Of a DNA stretch of 64,000 bases, positions 49,511 through 59,682 are shown one piece after another. The position numbers were made by a program, and so were the translations under genes. The stretch lies in assembly GCF_034702125.1 (NCBI RefSeq), contig NC_085857.1:57947067-58011066 (forward strand), read 5' to 3'. This DNA is from Engraulis encrasicolus. Taxonomy: Eukaryota > Chordata > Actinopteri > Clupeiformes > Engraulidae. The notes beneath the pieces were generated by a model. That model was given only the letters and a program-made list of their open reading frames with translations, ran no database searches and was not told the DNA's origin. The first letter of the stretch is position 1; each line of letters begins with the position of its first letter.

Positions 49511-52500
49511 CTAGGTGTATCCAGCTGCTCTTTTAGCTTTGGCTTTTTGCCACAATTTTCTTCCTCTCTCTATCTTCTCTTGGTCACTCTCAGTTTCCAC
49601 GACATGAGACTGGTACGACAGTTTCAGGGGGGGGCGTCGACTCCTTCTTGGGTACCTCCTTGGGGTGTTGGCTGTTTCAGGGGAGGTGGCCTCACTGGTC
49701 ACTGGGGTATCTGCCCGTGCTTCCACATTGCCCTGCTCTTCACTGAGCTGTTCCTCCTCGTCTGTCTCAGTGGTCACACCAGCTTCTACTTCTTCCATAC
49801 TGCCATTCTCCATTTCCTCTTCCCTGTCGGTCCCACATGGCTCACTGTCTGATTGGCCCTCCTCCAAGGTCACTTTGCTGCTTCGGTCCACCGGGAGGAA
49901 CATGCACTGGGTAAGGAGGTTTCTGTGAAGAACTCTCTCAGGACCTCCACTCTCAGGGCGCACTACGTAGACAGGTAAGTTGGGCTGCTTCTTCACAACA
50001 AGGTATGGGCGTGACTCCCACCGGTCTCCCAACTTCTGCCTCCCCTCCACATGGCAAACTTTGACTAAGACTCTGTCCCCAGGGTCAAAGTCTTCACTCT
50101 TGGCTTTTCGGTCATAGTACCTTTTCTGTTGCTCCTTGGCATGCTGGGATGTCTGGTTGGCCAGGGCATAGGCCTGTGTCAGGGAATCATGTAGTGTCTG
50201 GACATAGTCACTGTACTCGCAGGGCTGATTAACAGGCGAGGACTTAAAGAGCAGGTCAACAGGTAGTCTTGGATGTCTACCAAACATCAGGTAGTACGGG
50301 CTATACCCTGTGGAGTCGTGTTGTGAGCAGTTATATGCATGGGTCATGGCATCCAGATGTTCGTGCCAACGGGGCTTCAGGTGAGGTTCTAATGTTCCAA
50401 GCATGTTCATAAGGGTGCGGTTGAACCTTTCAGTGGTCCCATTGCCCTGAGGATGGTAAGGTGTTGTATGTGTTTTAGTGATGCCAGTACACTTGCACAA
50501 TTCCTTCACAATGGCGCTTTCAAAGTTGCGCCCCTGGTCTGCATGCAGCTTTGCTGGGAAACCGAACCGGCAGAGGAAGTTTTTCCACAGTACTTTAGCC
50601 ACGGTGCCTGCCTTTTGGTCTTTGGTGGGGTAGGCCTGCGCGTACCGGGAAAAATGGTCAGTGACAACGAGAACATTTTCCAGGCCACCTTTAGACTTCT
50701 CAAGTGTCAAAAAGTCAACACAGACTAGTTCCATGGGGGCACTTGTGTGGATACTGACCAGGGGCGCCTTGACATTGGCTGTGGGGGTCTTCCTCAGGCA
50801 GCACCGCATGCACTTTTCACACCAGGCTTTCACTTCTTGGAACATTCTCGGCCAGTAGAATCTCTCCCATATCATCTTCTGTGTTCTTTCGAATCCCAAG
50901 TGTCCTGAGTCGTCATGAAGGGCAGTCTTAACAGCTTCCTGCAGCCTCTCTGGAAGTACTAGCTGTTCCACTTCTCTATGGCAGTCCCGGACCCGGCGGT
51001 ACATGATACCGTTGCGTACCACTAACCTCCTCCACTCTTTTAAGAGAAGGCGTCCACTTGCGCACACCTCCATCCTTTCACCACGGCTTGGTTTCCGGTT
51101 TCGGGATTTAAAGTGTAGGACTGGGCCGATGACTGGGTCTTCTCTTTGAGCTGCTCGGACCTCTTGCGTTGTCATGGCGGGTAGAACCTCCATTCCCACC
51201 TCTGCATATGGCTCACTTGACTCTGGCAGCTGACTGCTCTCTCCCTGTGGATATGGCTCACTTGACTCTGGTAGCTGACGGTTCTCTCGCTCCTCTGTCA
51301 CAGCGGCGGTCTCCACCGAAGGCTCCTCCACTTCCGGGGTGACTTTTGACTCATCTCGCCTCCGTTCACTGCGGGTCACTCGCTGAGGACAGGTCTGCAG
51401 GATCTCCATGACTTCTTGGTGGGACAAGCGTGAGAGGGCGTCAGCATTGGAATTGTCTTGTCCCCTCCTGTACTGGATGTCAAAGTCATAGATGGACAGG
51501 TGAGAGACCCATCTCTGGCCGGTGGCATCCAGCTTGGCTGTGGACATGACATACTTTAGAGGATTGTTGTCAGTGAGAACGGAGAACTTGCGCCCATAGA
51601 GGTGGTCATGGAACTTGTCTGTGACTGCCCACTTAAGGGCGAGGAACTCCAGCTTGTGTGCGGGATACCTCGTCTCAGGAGGGGTCAAGCCTCTGCTGGC
51701 ATACGCGATGACTCTTTCTTTTCCACCCTGGATCTGTGCAAGCACAGCACCGAGCCCCTCTCTAGATGCGTCAGTCTGTAGCAAGAACGGTAGGCTGTAG
51801 TCCGGATAGCCCAGCACTGGCGCGTTGGTCAGCTTCTCTTTCAGTGCCTGGAAAGCCTCCTCACAGTCAGCGGTCCACAGGAATGGTTTGTCGGGGCAGG
51901 AACTTTTCTTGGCCCCTCTCCTCTTCATTCTGGGGTCTCCTGAGGTGAGGCGGTACAAGGGAGCAGCCAGACTGGAGTAAGACTTCACGTACCGTCTGTA
52001 GTAGCCAGCAAACCCTAGAAACTGGAGTACTTCTTTTCGATCGGTTGGTCGCGGCCAATCCTTCACCCTGCTGATCTTCTCTGGGTCTGTCCCGATGCCG
52101 TGTGCCGACACCAGGTGGCCAAGGTAGTTCACTTCCTCCCGAACAAACTGGCACTTTGAGGGCTTAAGCTTCAGGCCATGCTGTCTAAGTCTGTCGAAGA
52201 CCCTTTGCAGTCTTTCTAGATGTTCATCAAAGGAAGAGGAAAAAATGATCAAATCATCTAAGTAAATGAGCAGCTGTGTGAAGTTCAAGTCACCGAAGCA
52301 GCAGGTCATCAGCCTTTGGAAGGTGGAGGGAGCGTTTTGGAGGCCAAACGGCATTCTATTAGCCTCAAAAAGACCCATGGGAGTGCTGAATGCGGTCTTG
52401 TGCTTATCATGTTCTGCAACTTCCACCTGCCAGTACCCGGACGTAAGGTCTAGTGTGGAAAAGTACTTAGCTTGCCCCAATGACTCCAGGGCCTCCTCAA

Positions 52501-53782
52501 TCCTGGGCAGGGGGAACGCATCCCTGGTGCTGCAGGAATTGAGCCTCCTGTAATCAATACACAGCCTCAACGACCCATCCTTCTTGGTCACAACCACCAC
52601 TGGGGAGGCATATGGGCTTTTACTGGGACGGATGACCCCTGCTACCTCCATCTCCGTCAGCATCTGGCGCACGTCTTGGAACTGAGATGGGGGTATCTTC
52701 CGGTACGGCAGTCGAAAGGGCCTGGGGTCCACCAGTGGAATCTCATGCTGGATGGTTGTGGTGTGACCATAGTCCAGGGAATGCTGAGAAAACACATCTG
52801 CATTCTTGTCCAGCAGCTCTTGGAGGCAGGTGCGCTGGTCTTCATTCTCCACCGCTGCTCCGCTAACATCCACTCCACAGCGCATCACCACCTGGCCCAG
52901 ACTAAGACATACCCCTCCATTGCCAGCTGCACACCGATCGTTCTCAGGGAACTCCAACACGCTTCTTACCAGGACTGCATTTGCCAGGTGAGTATGGGGC
53001 TTGATAGTTATGGCGCGCTGGGAGAGATTCATGACTCTGACGGGAGCACACCCTCTCTGCACATCGGCAAGGACTTTGGCAACCAGGAGGTCTTGGGGAA
53101 GACGAACTGAGGCCTGGCTCTCGATCAGGGCAGTGTATGACTTTCTTCGGGGCCCAGCTTGAATCTTGCACCTCAAATCCATCTCTTTCCCTGCAGGTAT
53201 ACGCACTTTGCGGCCGGTGTACACAGCAGGCCCTATCCACTCATGCGTCTCGCTTTGCTCAGCGCTCTCCACCTTCAGCAACGCTGTGTACCACTCCGGG
53301 TGCTTCTCTTTCATCAGGTGTAGGAACTGCTGGCCATAGGACGCTTGGAGGTGGCTGCTGCGGGAGGCCCGAATGACATTGGTGCCGACAAGAAGAGGGA
53401 CTGAAGAGCGGTAGTCAGAGTCAGGGACAACAAAAGTAGGCACGGCTTTATGTTCTTTCCCAAGAACATTCAGGTCAATGTGCACGACACCATGGTGAGG
53501 AACTGCCTGGCCTGCTGCACCTTCGATGGAGAACTTGGATGGCTTTAACCGCATCCCCTTTAGAGCAGGGTGGCTCCGCCAGAAGCTGTGGGTGACACTG
53601 GTTATCTGAGAGCCCGAGTCAATGAGGGCCTTGCACTTCACACCATTAACTATTACCTCCCCCTCATTTTTAGGCCCGACTATTGGCGTGCCGTGGTCTC
53701 CAGTGTCGCTTCTTGATGTTGAGTGGGGCTCTTGCTGGAGGCCCATGGTTGCCCCGGCGACCACAGGCTTCATGCGTTTAAA
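49511..53782 (-). CDS. pol: Gypsy pol: protease, reverse transcriptase, RNase H, integrase
   Basis: The frame is open from 53872 to the stop at 49511 (1453 codons); it has no ATG where it begins to overlap gag and is probably entered by -1 frameshift at 53776-53782. In order: aspartic protease ALIDSGSQITS (~residue 84); RT with YLDDLIIFS (~540) and LGHLVSAHGI; RNase H FLLQTDASREGLGAVLAQ (~700) and VLTDNNPLKYV; integrase zinc finger H-x3-H-x-C-x2-C (SGHLGFERTQ...CEKCMRC, ~985); catalytic D,D,E (VCVDFL, HADQGRNFES, TTERFNRT, ~1048-1148); and a C-terminal Pro/Arg-rich tail with a GPY/F-like SRPYLVV. All catalytic residues are present and there are no stops. It supplies the enzymes for reverse transcription and integration. 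Confidence 0.95.
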   Translation of the reverse strand, partial: FKRMKPVVAGATMGLQQEPHSTSRSDTGDHGTPIVGPKNEGEVIVNGVKCKALIDSGSQITSVTHSFWRSHPALKGMRLKPSKFSIEGAAGQAVPHHGVVHIDLNVLGKEHKAVPTFVVPDSDYRSSVPLLVGTNVIRASRSSHLQASYGQQFLHLMKEKHPEWYTALLKVESAEQSETHEWIGPAVYTGRKVRIPAGKEMDLRCKIQAGPRRKSYTALIESQASVRLPQDLLVAKVLADVQRGCAPVRVMNLSQRAITIKPHTHLANAVLVRSVLEFPENDRCAAGNGGVCLSLGQVVMRCGVDVSGAAVENEDQRTCLQELLDKNADVFSQHSLDYGHTTTIQHEIPLVDPRPFRLPYRKIPPSQFQDVRQMLTEMEVAGVIRPSKSPYASPVVVVTKKDGSLRLCIDYRRLNSCSTRDAFPLPRIEEALESLGQAKYFSTLDLTSGYWQVEVAEHDKHKTAFSTPMGLFEANRMPFGLQNAPSTFQRLMTCCFGDLNFTQLLIYLDDLIIFSSSFDEHLERLQRVFDRLRQHGLKLKPSKCQFVREEVNYLGHLVSAHGIGTDPEKISRVKDWPRPTDRKEVLQFLGFAGYYRRYVKSYSSLAAPLYRLTSGDPRMKRRGAKKSSCPDKPFLWTADCEEAFQALKEKLTNAPVLGYPDYSLPFLLQTDASREGLGAVLAQIQGGKERVIAYASRGLTPPETRYPAHKLEFLALKWAVTDKFHDHLYGRKFSVLTDNNPLKYVMSTAKLDATGQRWVSHLSIYDFDIQYRRGQDNSNADALSRLSHQEVMEILQTCPQRVTRSERRRDESKVTPEVEEPSVETAAVTEERENRQLPESSEPYPQGESSQLPESSEPYAEVGMEVLPAMTTQEVRAAQREDPVIGPVLHFKSRNRKPSRGERMEVCASGRLLLKEWRRLVVRNGIMYRRVRDCHREVEQLVLPERLQEAVKTALHDDSGHLGFERTQKMIWERFYWPRMFQEVKAWCEKCMRCCLRKTPTANVKAPLVSIHTSAPMELVCVDFLTLEKSKGGLENVLVVTDHFSRYAQAYPTKDQKAGTVAKVLWKNFLCRFGFPAKLHADQGRNFESAIVKELCKCTGITKTHTTPYHPQGNGTTERFNRTLMNMLGTLEPHLKPRWHEHLDAMTHAYNCSQHDSTGYSPYYLMFGRHPRLPVDLLFKSSPVNQPCEYSDYVQTLHDSLTQAYALANQTSQHAKEQQKRYYDRKAKSEDFDPGDRVLVKVCHVEGRQKLGDRWESRPYLVVKKQPNLPVYVVRPESGGPERVLHRNLLTQCMFLPVDRSSKVTLEEGQSDSEPCGTDREEEMENGSMEEVEAGVTTETDEEEQLSEEQGNVEARADTPVTSEATSPETANTPRRYPRRSRRPPLKLSYQSHVVETESDQEKIERGRKLWQKAKAKRAAGYT

Positions 53783-55491
53783 GTCTGGGCAGATTGGGGT
53801 GTGGGCTTCTCCACAGGGGGGGTGGGTTGGGGTGCCCCAGCGGGGCTGAGAGGGGGAAGCACAGCTCGACAAACTCGAGCGGTGTGGTTAGGCTTACCAC
53901 ACCGGTGACAGACGAAGTTTGGGCGTGAGGTTGCTCTCAACGGCGCTGGTTGGGCTGCTGGGGCAAGGGGTGGTGTCCAGTGGTGAGGGGCGGGGGCTGG
54001 TGATGCTAGTCTTAGCTCAAGATGAGACAACTTAACCATCTGGTCCTCCTGATTGCGAGCCAGCCTCTGTATCATCTCTGTCAGCTCAGACAATTGAGTA
54101 CTTTGGCTGTTTCCCACATTTTCACTTTCCTCTGGCATAACATGAACTTGGTTTACCACCTTCTTGGCTCTGTTCTGGGGCTGAAACGTTTTGCTTTCTC
54201 GTGCCAGGTTGCGGAGCTCAGCTTGCAGCTCTCGGAAACTGCTGAAACGGGGTGTCATGGGCGCTATCCTCATGTACACATCTTCCTCGGTGAGGCCTCT
54301 CATAAACTGACGGGTGAGCTTACTGTTGCGATCAGGGAAGGGCCTGCCACCTCTCTGTTTCTCCTCCACATCCCGTAATTTGGACTCCAGGGCAATGGCA
54401 TAGGAGCAAGCGGACTCACCAAAGTTCTGGCTCCGCTCATAAAAATCAGCTAGTGGGTCCAGTGAGCCTTGTGTGTCACCGTACTCTGCTCTCAGTTCCT
54501 CAAAGGCCTTCTCTGGGGTCTGGGTATGGGCAGGCAGGTTCAGAACCAACTTTCGGGCCTCACCACTCAGGTGCCTCACCACTGTGGAAAAACGCAGGTG
54601 CAGAGGGAGTTCAATTGCTTCCAACAGGTACTGCATGTCATGTATCCAGTCCTCCACTAGGGTCTTACATTCGGAGGTTCCAGTGAAAACTGGGACATTT
54701 TTCACTTGATGGGTTTGCCTGAAACCGCCATAGGCTGACACTGGGAGGCTTTGGCTGGCCATGGCATGAGCAGGGACAACTGACTGGGGCACATTTGGAG
54801 TCGTGTACAGACTGGGTAATGTGGTGGGGCTGGCATGTACACCAGCTGCTGTGATAGGCTCTGGGGCTACATGGGGGCTGTACGTGTTTGAATGTGGGGC
54901 GCTCACATGAGGATTGGAGAGGGGCAAAGACTCAGGATAACCTGGACTCAGAGCAGTATACGAAAAATGCGCTTGGGGAGGCCGTGTTGTAATGGCAGGG
55001 GTGCTTGCACTGCTGATTGGCAGTGGCGTTTGAAAGCGTGGGCCAGGCAGGTAATTCTGAAACACCTGCGAGTTTGATTCAATAGACTGGGCTGCATAGG
55101 GGTAAGCAACTGGGGAGGGCTTTGCGAACAGGTAGGAGGCTAATGGTACAGTGCTGGCAGTAGATAAGATGTTTTGTAGAGGCACAAGGCCTGTGGAGCC
55201 ATGTGCGCTGAGGCTTGGAAAAGAAGCACCCGCTGTTTGCTGTGCCAAACTGCTTGCATTAGTGATGGGGCTAGTGTCAAGGCAGAGTGGGGGTACCTGT
55301 ACTGGAGCCCTGGAGCTGAGCAGCCTGGGTGGAAGGGCTGAGGTGATGTGCTGATCTGTGTAGGATGGACGCACGAGGGGTGGGGTGGAGTGTCGGAGTG
55401 GCAGCACATCAGCAGCTGGGGGTAAGAGGCTAGGCATAACAGTGGAGGGGGACTGCAACTCAAGTGCTGGGTTAGTGTAATTCTGTGTCAT
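53770..55491 (-). CDS. gag: Gypsy gag: capsid / nucleocapsid
   Basis: 573 codons from the ATG at 55491 (the frame is open 7 codons further, but from a TTG). The N-terminal third is Ser/Pro/Tyr-rich and low complexity. The middle contains a capsid-like helical region (VPVFTGTSECKTLVEDWIHDM, LPLHLRFSTVVRHLSGEARK, FMRGLTEEDVYMRIA) typical of Ty3-type gag and of domesticated PNMA/ARC relatives. A CCHC zinc knuckle CHRCGKPNHTARVC lies near the C-terminus. It stops at TGA 53770-53772, twelve bases beyond the slippery heptamer. It should form the particle that packages element RNA. Confidence 0.92.
   Translation of the reverse strand: MTQNYTNPALELQSPSTVMPSLLPPAADVLPLRHSTPPLVRPSYTDQHITSALPPRLLSSRAPVQVPPLCLDTSPITNASSLAQQTAGASFPSLSAHGSTGLVPLQNILSTASTVPLASYLFAKPSPVAYPYAAQSIESNSQVFQNYLPGPRFQTPLPISSASTPAITTRPPQAHFSYTALSPGYPESLPLSNPHVSAPHSNTYSPHVAPEPITAAGVHASPTTLPSLYTTPNVPQSVVPAHAMASQSLPVSAYGGFRQTHQVKNVPVFTGTSECKTLVEDWIHDMQYLLEAIELPLHLRFSTVVRHLSGEARKLVLNLPAHTQTPEKAFEELRAEYGDTQGSLDPLADFYERSQNFGESACSYAIALESKLRDVEEKQRGGRPFPDRNSKLTRQFMRGLTEEDVYMRIAPMTPRFSSFRELQAELRNLARESKTFQPQNRAKKVVNQVHVMPEESENVGNSQSTQLSELTEMIQRLARNQEDQMVKLSHLELRLASPAPAPHHWTPPLAPAAQPAPLRATSRPNFVCHRCGKPNHTARVCRAVLPPLSPAGAPQPTPPVEKPTPQSAQTLNA
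53776..53782 (-). promoter_or_regulatory. Programmed -1 frameshift heptamer T_TTA_AAC
   Basis: Read in the gag frame the bases fall as T TTA AAC, a perfect X_XXY_YYZ slippery site. It is the only such heptamer I see in the 103-nt gag/pol overlap (53770-53872), and pol lies in the -1 frame. Whether a stimulatory stem or pseudoknot follows in 53720-53770 was not computed. Confidence 0.8.
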
Positions 55492-55979
55492 TTTGCTATA
55501 TGTAATATGCAAAGAGCAAATGAAATGTCATAGAACTTTAAGATAAAAGTGAATGTGTGTGTGCCAACAAAAATGAAAAACCCCTATTGGTAATTAACTA
55601 GAATAAATACCAGTAGAGTAGGCAATTATAACAGACCTATTAGAGACTAAATTAAAGTATCTTGTCTATTCACTGCAGCATTCAATTTAAAGGGTAATTA
55701 AATATCAGTTAGCTACAGGCACAACAGTATATAAAACCCCAAAACCATCAAATATCATTAAAAGATCATCATGTCACTCAGAATTACTGAAAATACACAG
55801 AAAAATCATCAACTTGCAATATAAAAAATGTAGATTCATAAACTCTTTAAATAATATAAAGGGATGAAGATCAAGAAATCACTGGAAAAGTCCATTTATC
55901 AGATAAACAGTTCAATGGTCAATATCCGATACCGGTATGATAAACGATAACGTCCTCAGAAATCCAACTTCACCATCCA

Positions 55980-55993
55980 CGGGCACGGCACCA
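55980..55993 (-). promoter_or_regulatory. Primer binding site of the Gypsy element
   Basis: Two bases after the 5' LTR the minus strand reads TGGTGCCGTGCCCG. The first ten bases complement the 3' end of vertebrate tRNA-His (…CACGGCACCA). The match then ends, so the tRNA assignment is tentative. Confidence 0.6.
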
Positions 55994-55995
55994 TA

Positions 55996-56662
55996 TGTAA
56001 CCCTTTGAAGCGCACTCCCGCGTTCGCCTGCCGGCTCTGGCACCTCTGCTCGCCCTCTGCGTTGTGTTACTGTTGTTAGTGGTGGCGGACAGGAGGCACA
56101 GTCGGTTGGGGAAAACACTCAGACGGACACGGAAGGGGTTCGGGATCGATGGGTTGGTTTTAATGATGAATTCAAGAGGGTTAACAGGATCTATAGGGTT
56201 GATTGACAAGACTCGCATCAGTTTTCAAACGCTAAAAACACATTACTGTAAGATGCTAACACATTTTCATACAAACTCCCATTGACGTTAGCATTCATTT
56301 TCATTCATACTGGATCGTTAAAAATACAAAAAAAAAACAAGCGCTACATTCACAAATCACTCAGCTTCTAAGAGCTTAATATTCCAACATATAAAGTAGC
56401 TCAACAAAACGAACTTTCAATGGTTCATATTTCACGTATTTCATACTTTAGATCTGAGGAAAAAGTTTGTTGCTTACCTATAGGGTTGATTGACAAGACT
56501 AAGGGAAATGGCGAACGAACTACAAACAAGTGTCAACCCTACGGGAAAACAGAAGGGCCAAAAGGCGATTCCAAAATATAAAACTCCTAGCGAAACATTG
56601 TCAAACAGCGACACCTAGTGGCGCAGCTTTAACACCAACATACACTTACTCAATACCTTACA
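55996..56662 (-). repeat. Gypsy 5' LTR
   Basis: 667 bp; should hold the promoter for the genomic RNA. The leader 55513-55993 between it and gag is AT-rich and non-coding. Confidence 0.95.
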
Positions 56663-56935
56663 TAACCTATGAATTATGCCAACTGCAGAATAATTTAGTG
56701 TGCACGCAAGTCAGGCGCACCTCTATCGGATGCATGTTGTAGGCCTAGAACTTTTAGGGCGACTGACTTGACAACCAAATGCGATAGAACTGACGACTGG
56801 CTCTTGGCTTGACAACCAAATGCACTCAGCAGCCAGCTCGGAGTACTTGGCCTTCTTTCGCTCAAAGGCAGCCTCAATCCCTAAATCGCAGTCGTACGAG
56901 GGCTTACTGACATCAAAAGTAGTACGAAATGATGG

Positions 56936-58795
56936 TGTAACGGAGTGGGGTTACTAAGATTACAGCCCGTTAAGTAATTAGGTTTTAAAAGGTGACTTAC
57001 GCCAGTCTCGTTATCGGGTGAGACAACCCAGGTGTTAACACACAATTTTCCCCGACAGGTTCTGGATGAGGAACGAGGACACAGCTGTTAATACATATGA
57101 TTCTCTTTATTTTCTTCTTGCACAACAAGTCTTTCTCTAAAAAGGTGCAGGTAGGCAGGTAGGAGGACAAGTAAAGTTCTCTAGATATTTACACACTCAA
57201 GCTTCCACATGGTAGTATGGTTACATGTGCAAACCAGTAGGCTGAGGCCAGAGGCCACCGAGTAGGCCTAATATTTATAATTTAAGTAAGCAATCGCAAC
57301 ACTGTGAACTACAAAAAAAACACACAGCAAATTAAACACAAAGGAATATAAATAGGCCTAAATAAAACACCAAACTGAAAAAATAAATCCAAAGTAAATA
57401 AGTCAAAAACTTAAGAGAAAGAAAATCACAGCACACAAAATCGAATAGCCTAATTTCACAGTGAGGCGATATACAGGAATCAAACCACTCCAATGAGAGA
57501 TTGTGCACTAACTCAGGTGGGTCAACCCCGCCACATTAAGTCTACACAATGATACTGAGCCAACCAACTGGTCTCCAGTGATTCACTCCTTGCCACAGGA
57601 GTGGATGATCGGAGCCAGCTGCGCCAGACAGCACAAAGTGAGAAAACGTACACACCTGTGTAGGCCTAAAACAAGCCACTCACTACCTGCCGCTTGCTAA
57701 GAGCTCGTAGTAAAATAAAACAAAAGCCCCGGGAAGACGGAAAGAGGAAATCCTACCTTCACCAGTAGATTCAGGCACTCGTGATTTACACTAGTGTTGG
57801 GTCTCCACAACCCAAGGGACCAAATGACACGGGCAAACAAAGCCCACAGTTCCCTTTAGCCTGGTGAGCAAACACCTGTCTCACACCTCCAGCTAACCAG
57901 GAAGTGCTATTTATACTAATTGCTAGAGATGTGCCCCTGCCCACCCATGCTCACTGGGTCCTAGTGCCCCGCTCTGCTCTGCCTACAGGTAGTGATGGGC
58001 CAATGAAGCTTTGTTGCAGCTCTGAACCATTAGGCACATTGCTTCAAAAAAATGGGTTAGTACTTGAAGCTTCAGTAACAGGGCCCTCTCCTGGTGAAAA
58101 GTCATGTTTGCAATTAAACGGGCTCAAATCGATAAGATGAGATGTTGTGCCCTCATCATCTGCGACATTACCCCCAATATTGGACTGCTCTCATACTTTT
58201 GCACACTAACTTCCAGACATTTGACATTTTGGGCTACTGATGAGGCAGTTGAGGTAGACGACATTACAAAGGCTACGATGCCACATTTATTTATTTATTT
58301 ATTTATTATTAGGCTATTTTTTGGGCGATCAGAATAAAATGTTGCTGAACATTAATGTCTTCTCCTTGTTGTGTTCATAACGTATGATGATGTTGTCTAC
58401 TTGTCTATCAAGTGGGACTTATGGGCCTAATGGCAGTCAATAAAATATCTATTCTCTCCACTGCAACCTGGCAGACGGCTCCGCAACAGTCCAAACACAT
58501 TTGCGCGTGCCTGCTGGTTCGTGTGGCAGCGCGAAACACTGCAGCTTCTTTCGGAAAACTGAACCAGTTTACTGTTTCATACGTCATATATCACGTGATT
58601 TTTCCGTACTGAAGCAAACTTCGGAACAGTGGTTTAGTGGTTTTCACAGTTGATGGTTTGAAACACGTTCCGGCGCGCTTGTGCCAGACTGCCATCACTA
58701 CCTACAGGTAAGTCATGCCAAGAGGAGAGGCCAGAATAAGTAAAATGTCAGACACTACATGCACAACTCATAGGACTACAGTCCTACCCGTTACA
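56936..58795 (-). mobile_element. Solo LTR with ATGG target duplication, interrupted by a hAT
   Basis: Begins TGTAACGGAGTGGGG and ends TCCTACCCGTTACA, with ATGG on both sides (56932-56935, 58796-58799). Without the 711-bp hAT and its 8-bp duplication it would be about 1140 bp. The minus orientation is suggested by TATAAATA near 57910 and AATAAA near 57115 on that strand. No internal retroelement genes remain, so it is probably a solo LTR left by recombination. Confidence 0.75.
57990..58700 (-). mobile_element. hAT non-autonomous element, copy B (TAGTGATGG ends)
   Basis: Perfect 8-bp duplication CCTACAGG at 57982-57989 and 58701-58708. Sequence is very close to the reverse complement of 27973-28676, with scattered substitutions and a few indels (711 against 704 bp). 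Non-coding. Confidence 0.93.
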
Positions 58796-59235
58796 ATGGC
58801 GAGGGGAGTACGGAAATTGTATTCTTCTTCTACGGTCAATATTGGAAGCATCAGGGAAGCATGCAATACCACTTTCGCGAGGGTCGGAGTCTGGAACAGG
58901 TCATAGGACAGTGTGAATGTTTGTCAGATGTCCTTAATTACCCCCAGCCATTACTGCTGACCAACAGCTGCAGTTAATTTAGCCATAAACTGAACACTGA
59001 CAACCGGATATCCTCTTTCGGCACATTTTCACTGAGTTTACGGATTTTGCGGAGTACGGAAATTGTATCCATCACAGTCTCGCACACACTGACCATGTGC
59101 AAGGGAGTTAATTTTCCATCCACTCGTGTCCTCAGGCAAAGCCCCCGTACTACACCGTGGCCAATGCATTTCCCCCCGAGAGATTGTTCTTCTGTGTCGA
59201 CTTTCTTTGCTGCTGACACAGGTCTTTCTCAAAAC

Positions 59236-59682
59236 CTAGGCCAGTGTCCTTCCAAGTGTATCAGCCTAATTAGTCACGCCCAGTGATCGGATACCCTTTA
59301 TTAGGTGCCGTTTCCACGTAGCTGGATATTTTTATATGTGGATATTTTTTTCTCCTGCTTGTATTGGTTTTGCATTGGTTTTGGCCTTCCGTTTCCACGT
59401 AGCAGATATTTAAAAATCCAGGTGCAGGAGAAGAAAATAGCAGGAGAAAAAAATATCCTGTTTAGGGGTCTGAAACGCATTTGTTACAATGGAGGATTTT
59501 TTTTATCCACATGTTGCGTTTCCACGTAGCAGGAGAAAAAAATACCCTGCTAAAAAAATATCCTGCTACGTGGAAACAGCACCTTAGTCACACCCAGGAT
59601 ATTCTGTAGAGATCACCAAAAAGCATCCAATCACTGGGCGTGACTAATTAGGCTGATACACTCGGAAGGACACTGGCCCAAA
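59236..59682. mobile_element. Palindromic element (GGCCAGTGTCCTTCC arms) split by a Harbinger-like element
   Basis: GGCCAGTGTCCTTCCAAGTG...TAATTAGTCACGCCCAGTGAT (59239-59290) is mirrored by ATCACTGGGCGTGACTAATTA...GGAAGGACACTGGCC (59629-59680). The ~50-bp arms flank the 59304 insertion and a little unique sequence. Confidence 0.75.
59304..59583. mobile_element. Harbinger-like MITE (GGTGCCGTTTCCACGTAGC ends)
   Basis: TTA on both sides (59301-59303, 59584-59586). Left GGTGCCGTTTCCACGTAGC; right, inverted, GGTGCTGTTTCCACGTAGC. Internal copies of TTTCCACGTAGCAGGA and GGAGAAAAAAATA. Confidence 0.8.

Larger units (their letters stand above)
48607..56662 (-). mobile_element. Full-length Gypsy/Ty3 LTR retrotransposon
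   Basis: 8056 bp, minus strand. LTRs at 48607-49274 and 55996-56662 both begin TGTAACCC and end CTTACA and differ by one substitution and one 1-bp indel. TAAC flanks both outer edges (48603-48606, 56663-56666). A PBS follows the 5' LTR and a purine tract precedes the 3' LTR. Gag and pol are both uninterrupted, with domain order protease, RT, RNase H, integrase, which defines Gypsy/Ty3. There is no envelope ORF between pol and the 3' LTR. Confidence 0.95.

Noticed and set aside
52676..53110. 144-codon plus-strand frame within Gypsy pol (and other plus-strand frames at 49547-55354)
   Set aside because: Antisense to the intact pol and gag frames.
58020..58612. Open frames of 66-78 codons inside hAT copy B (and 28020-28259 inside copy A)
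   Set aside because: Not conserved as proteins between the two copies, where indels change frames; no transposase motif.
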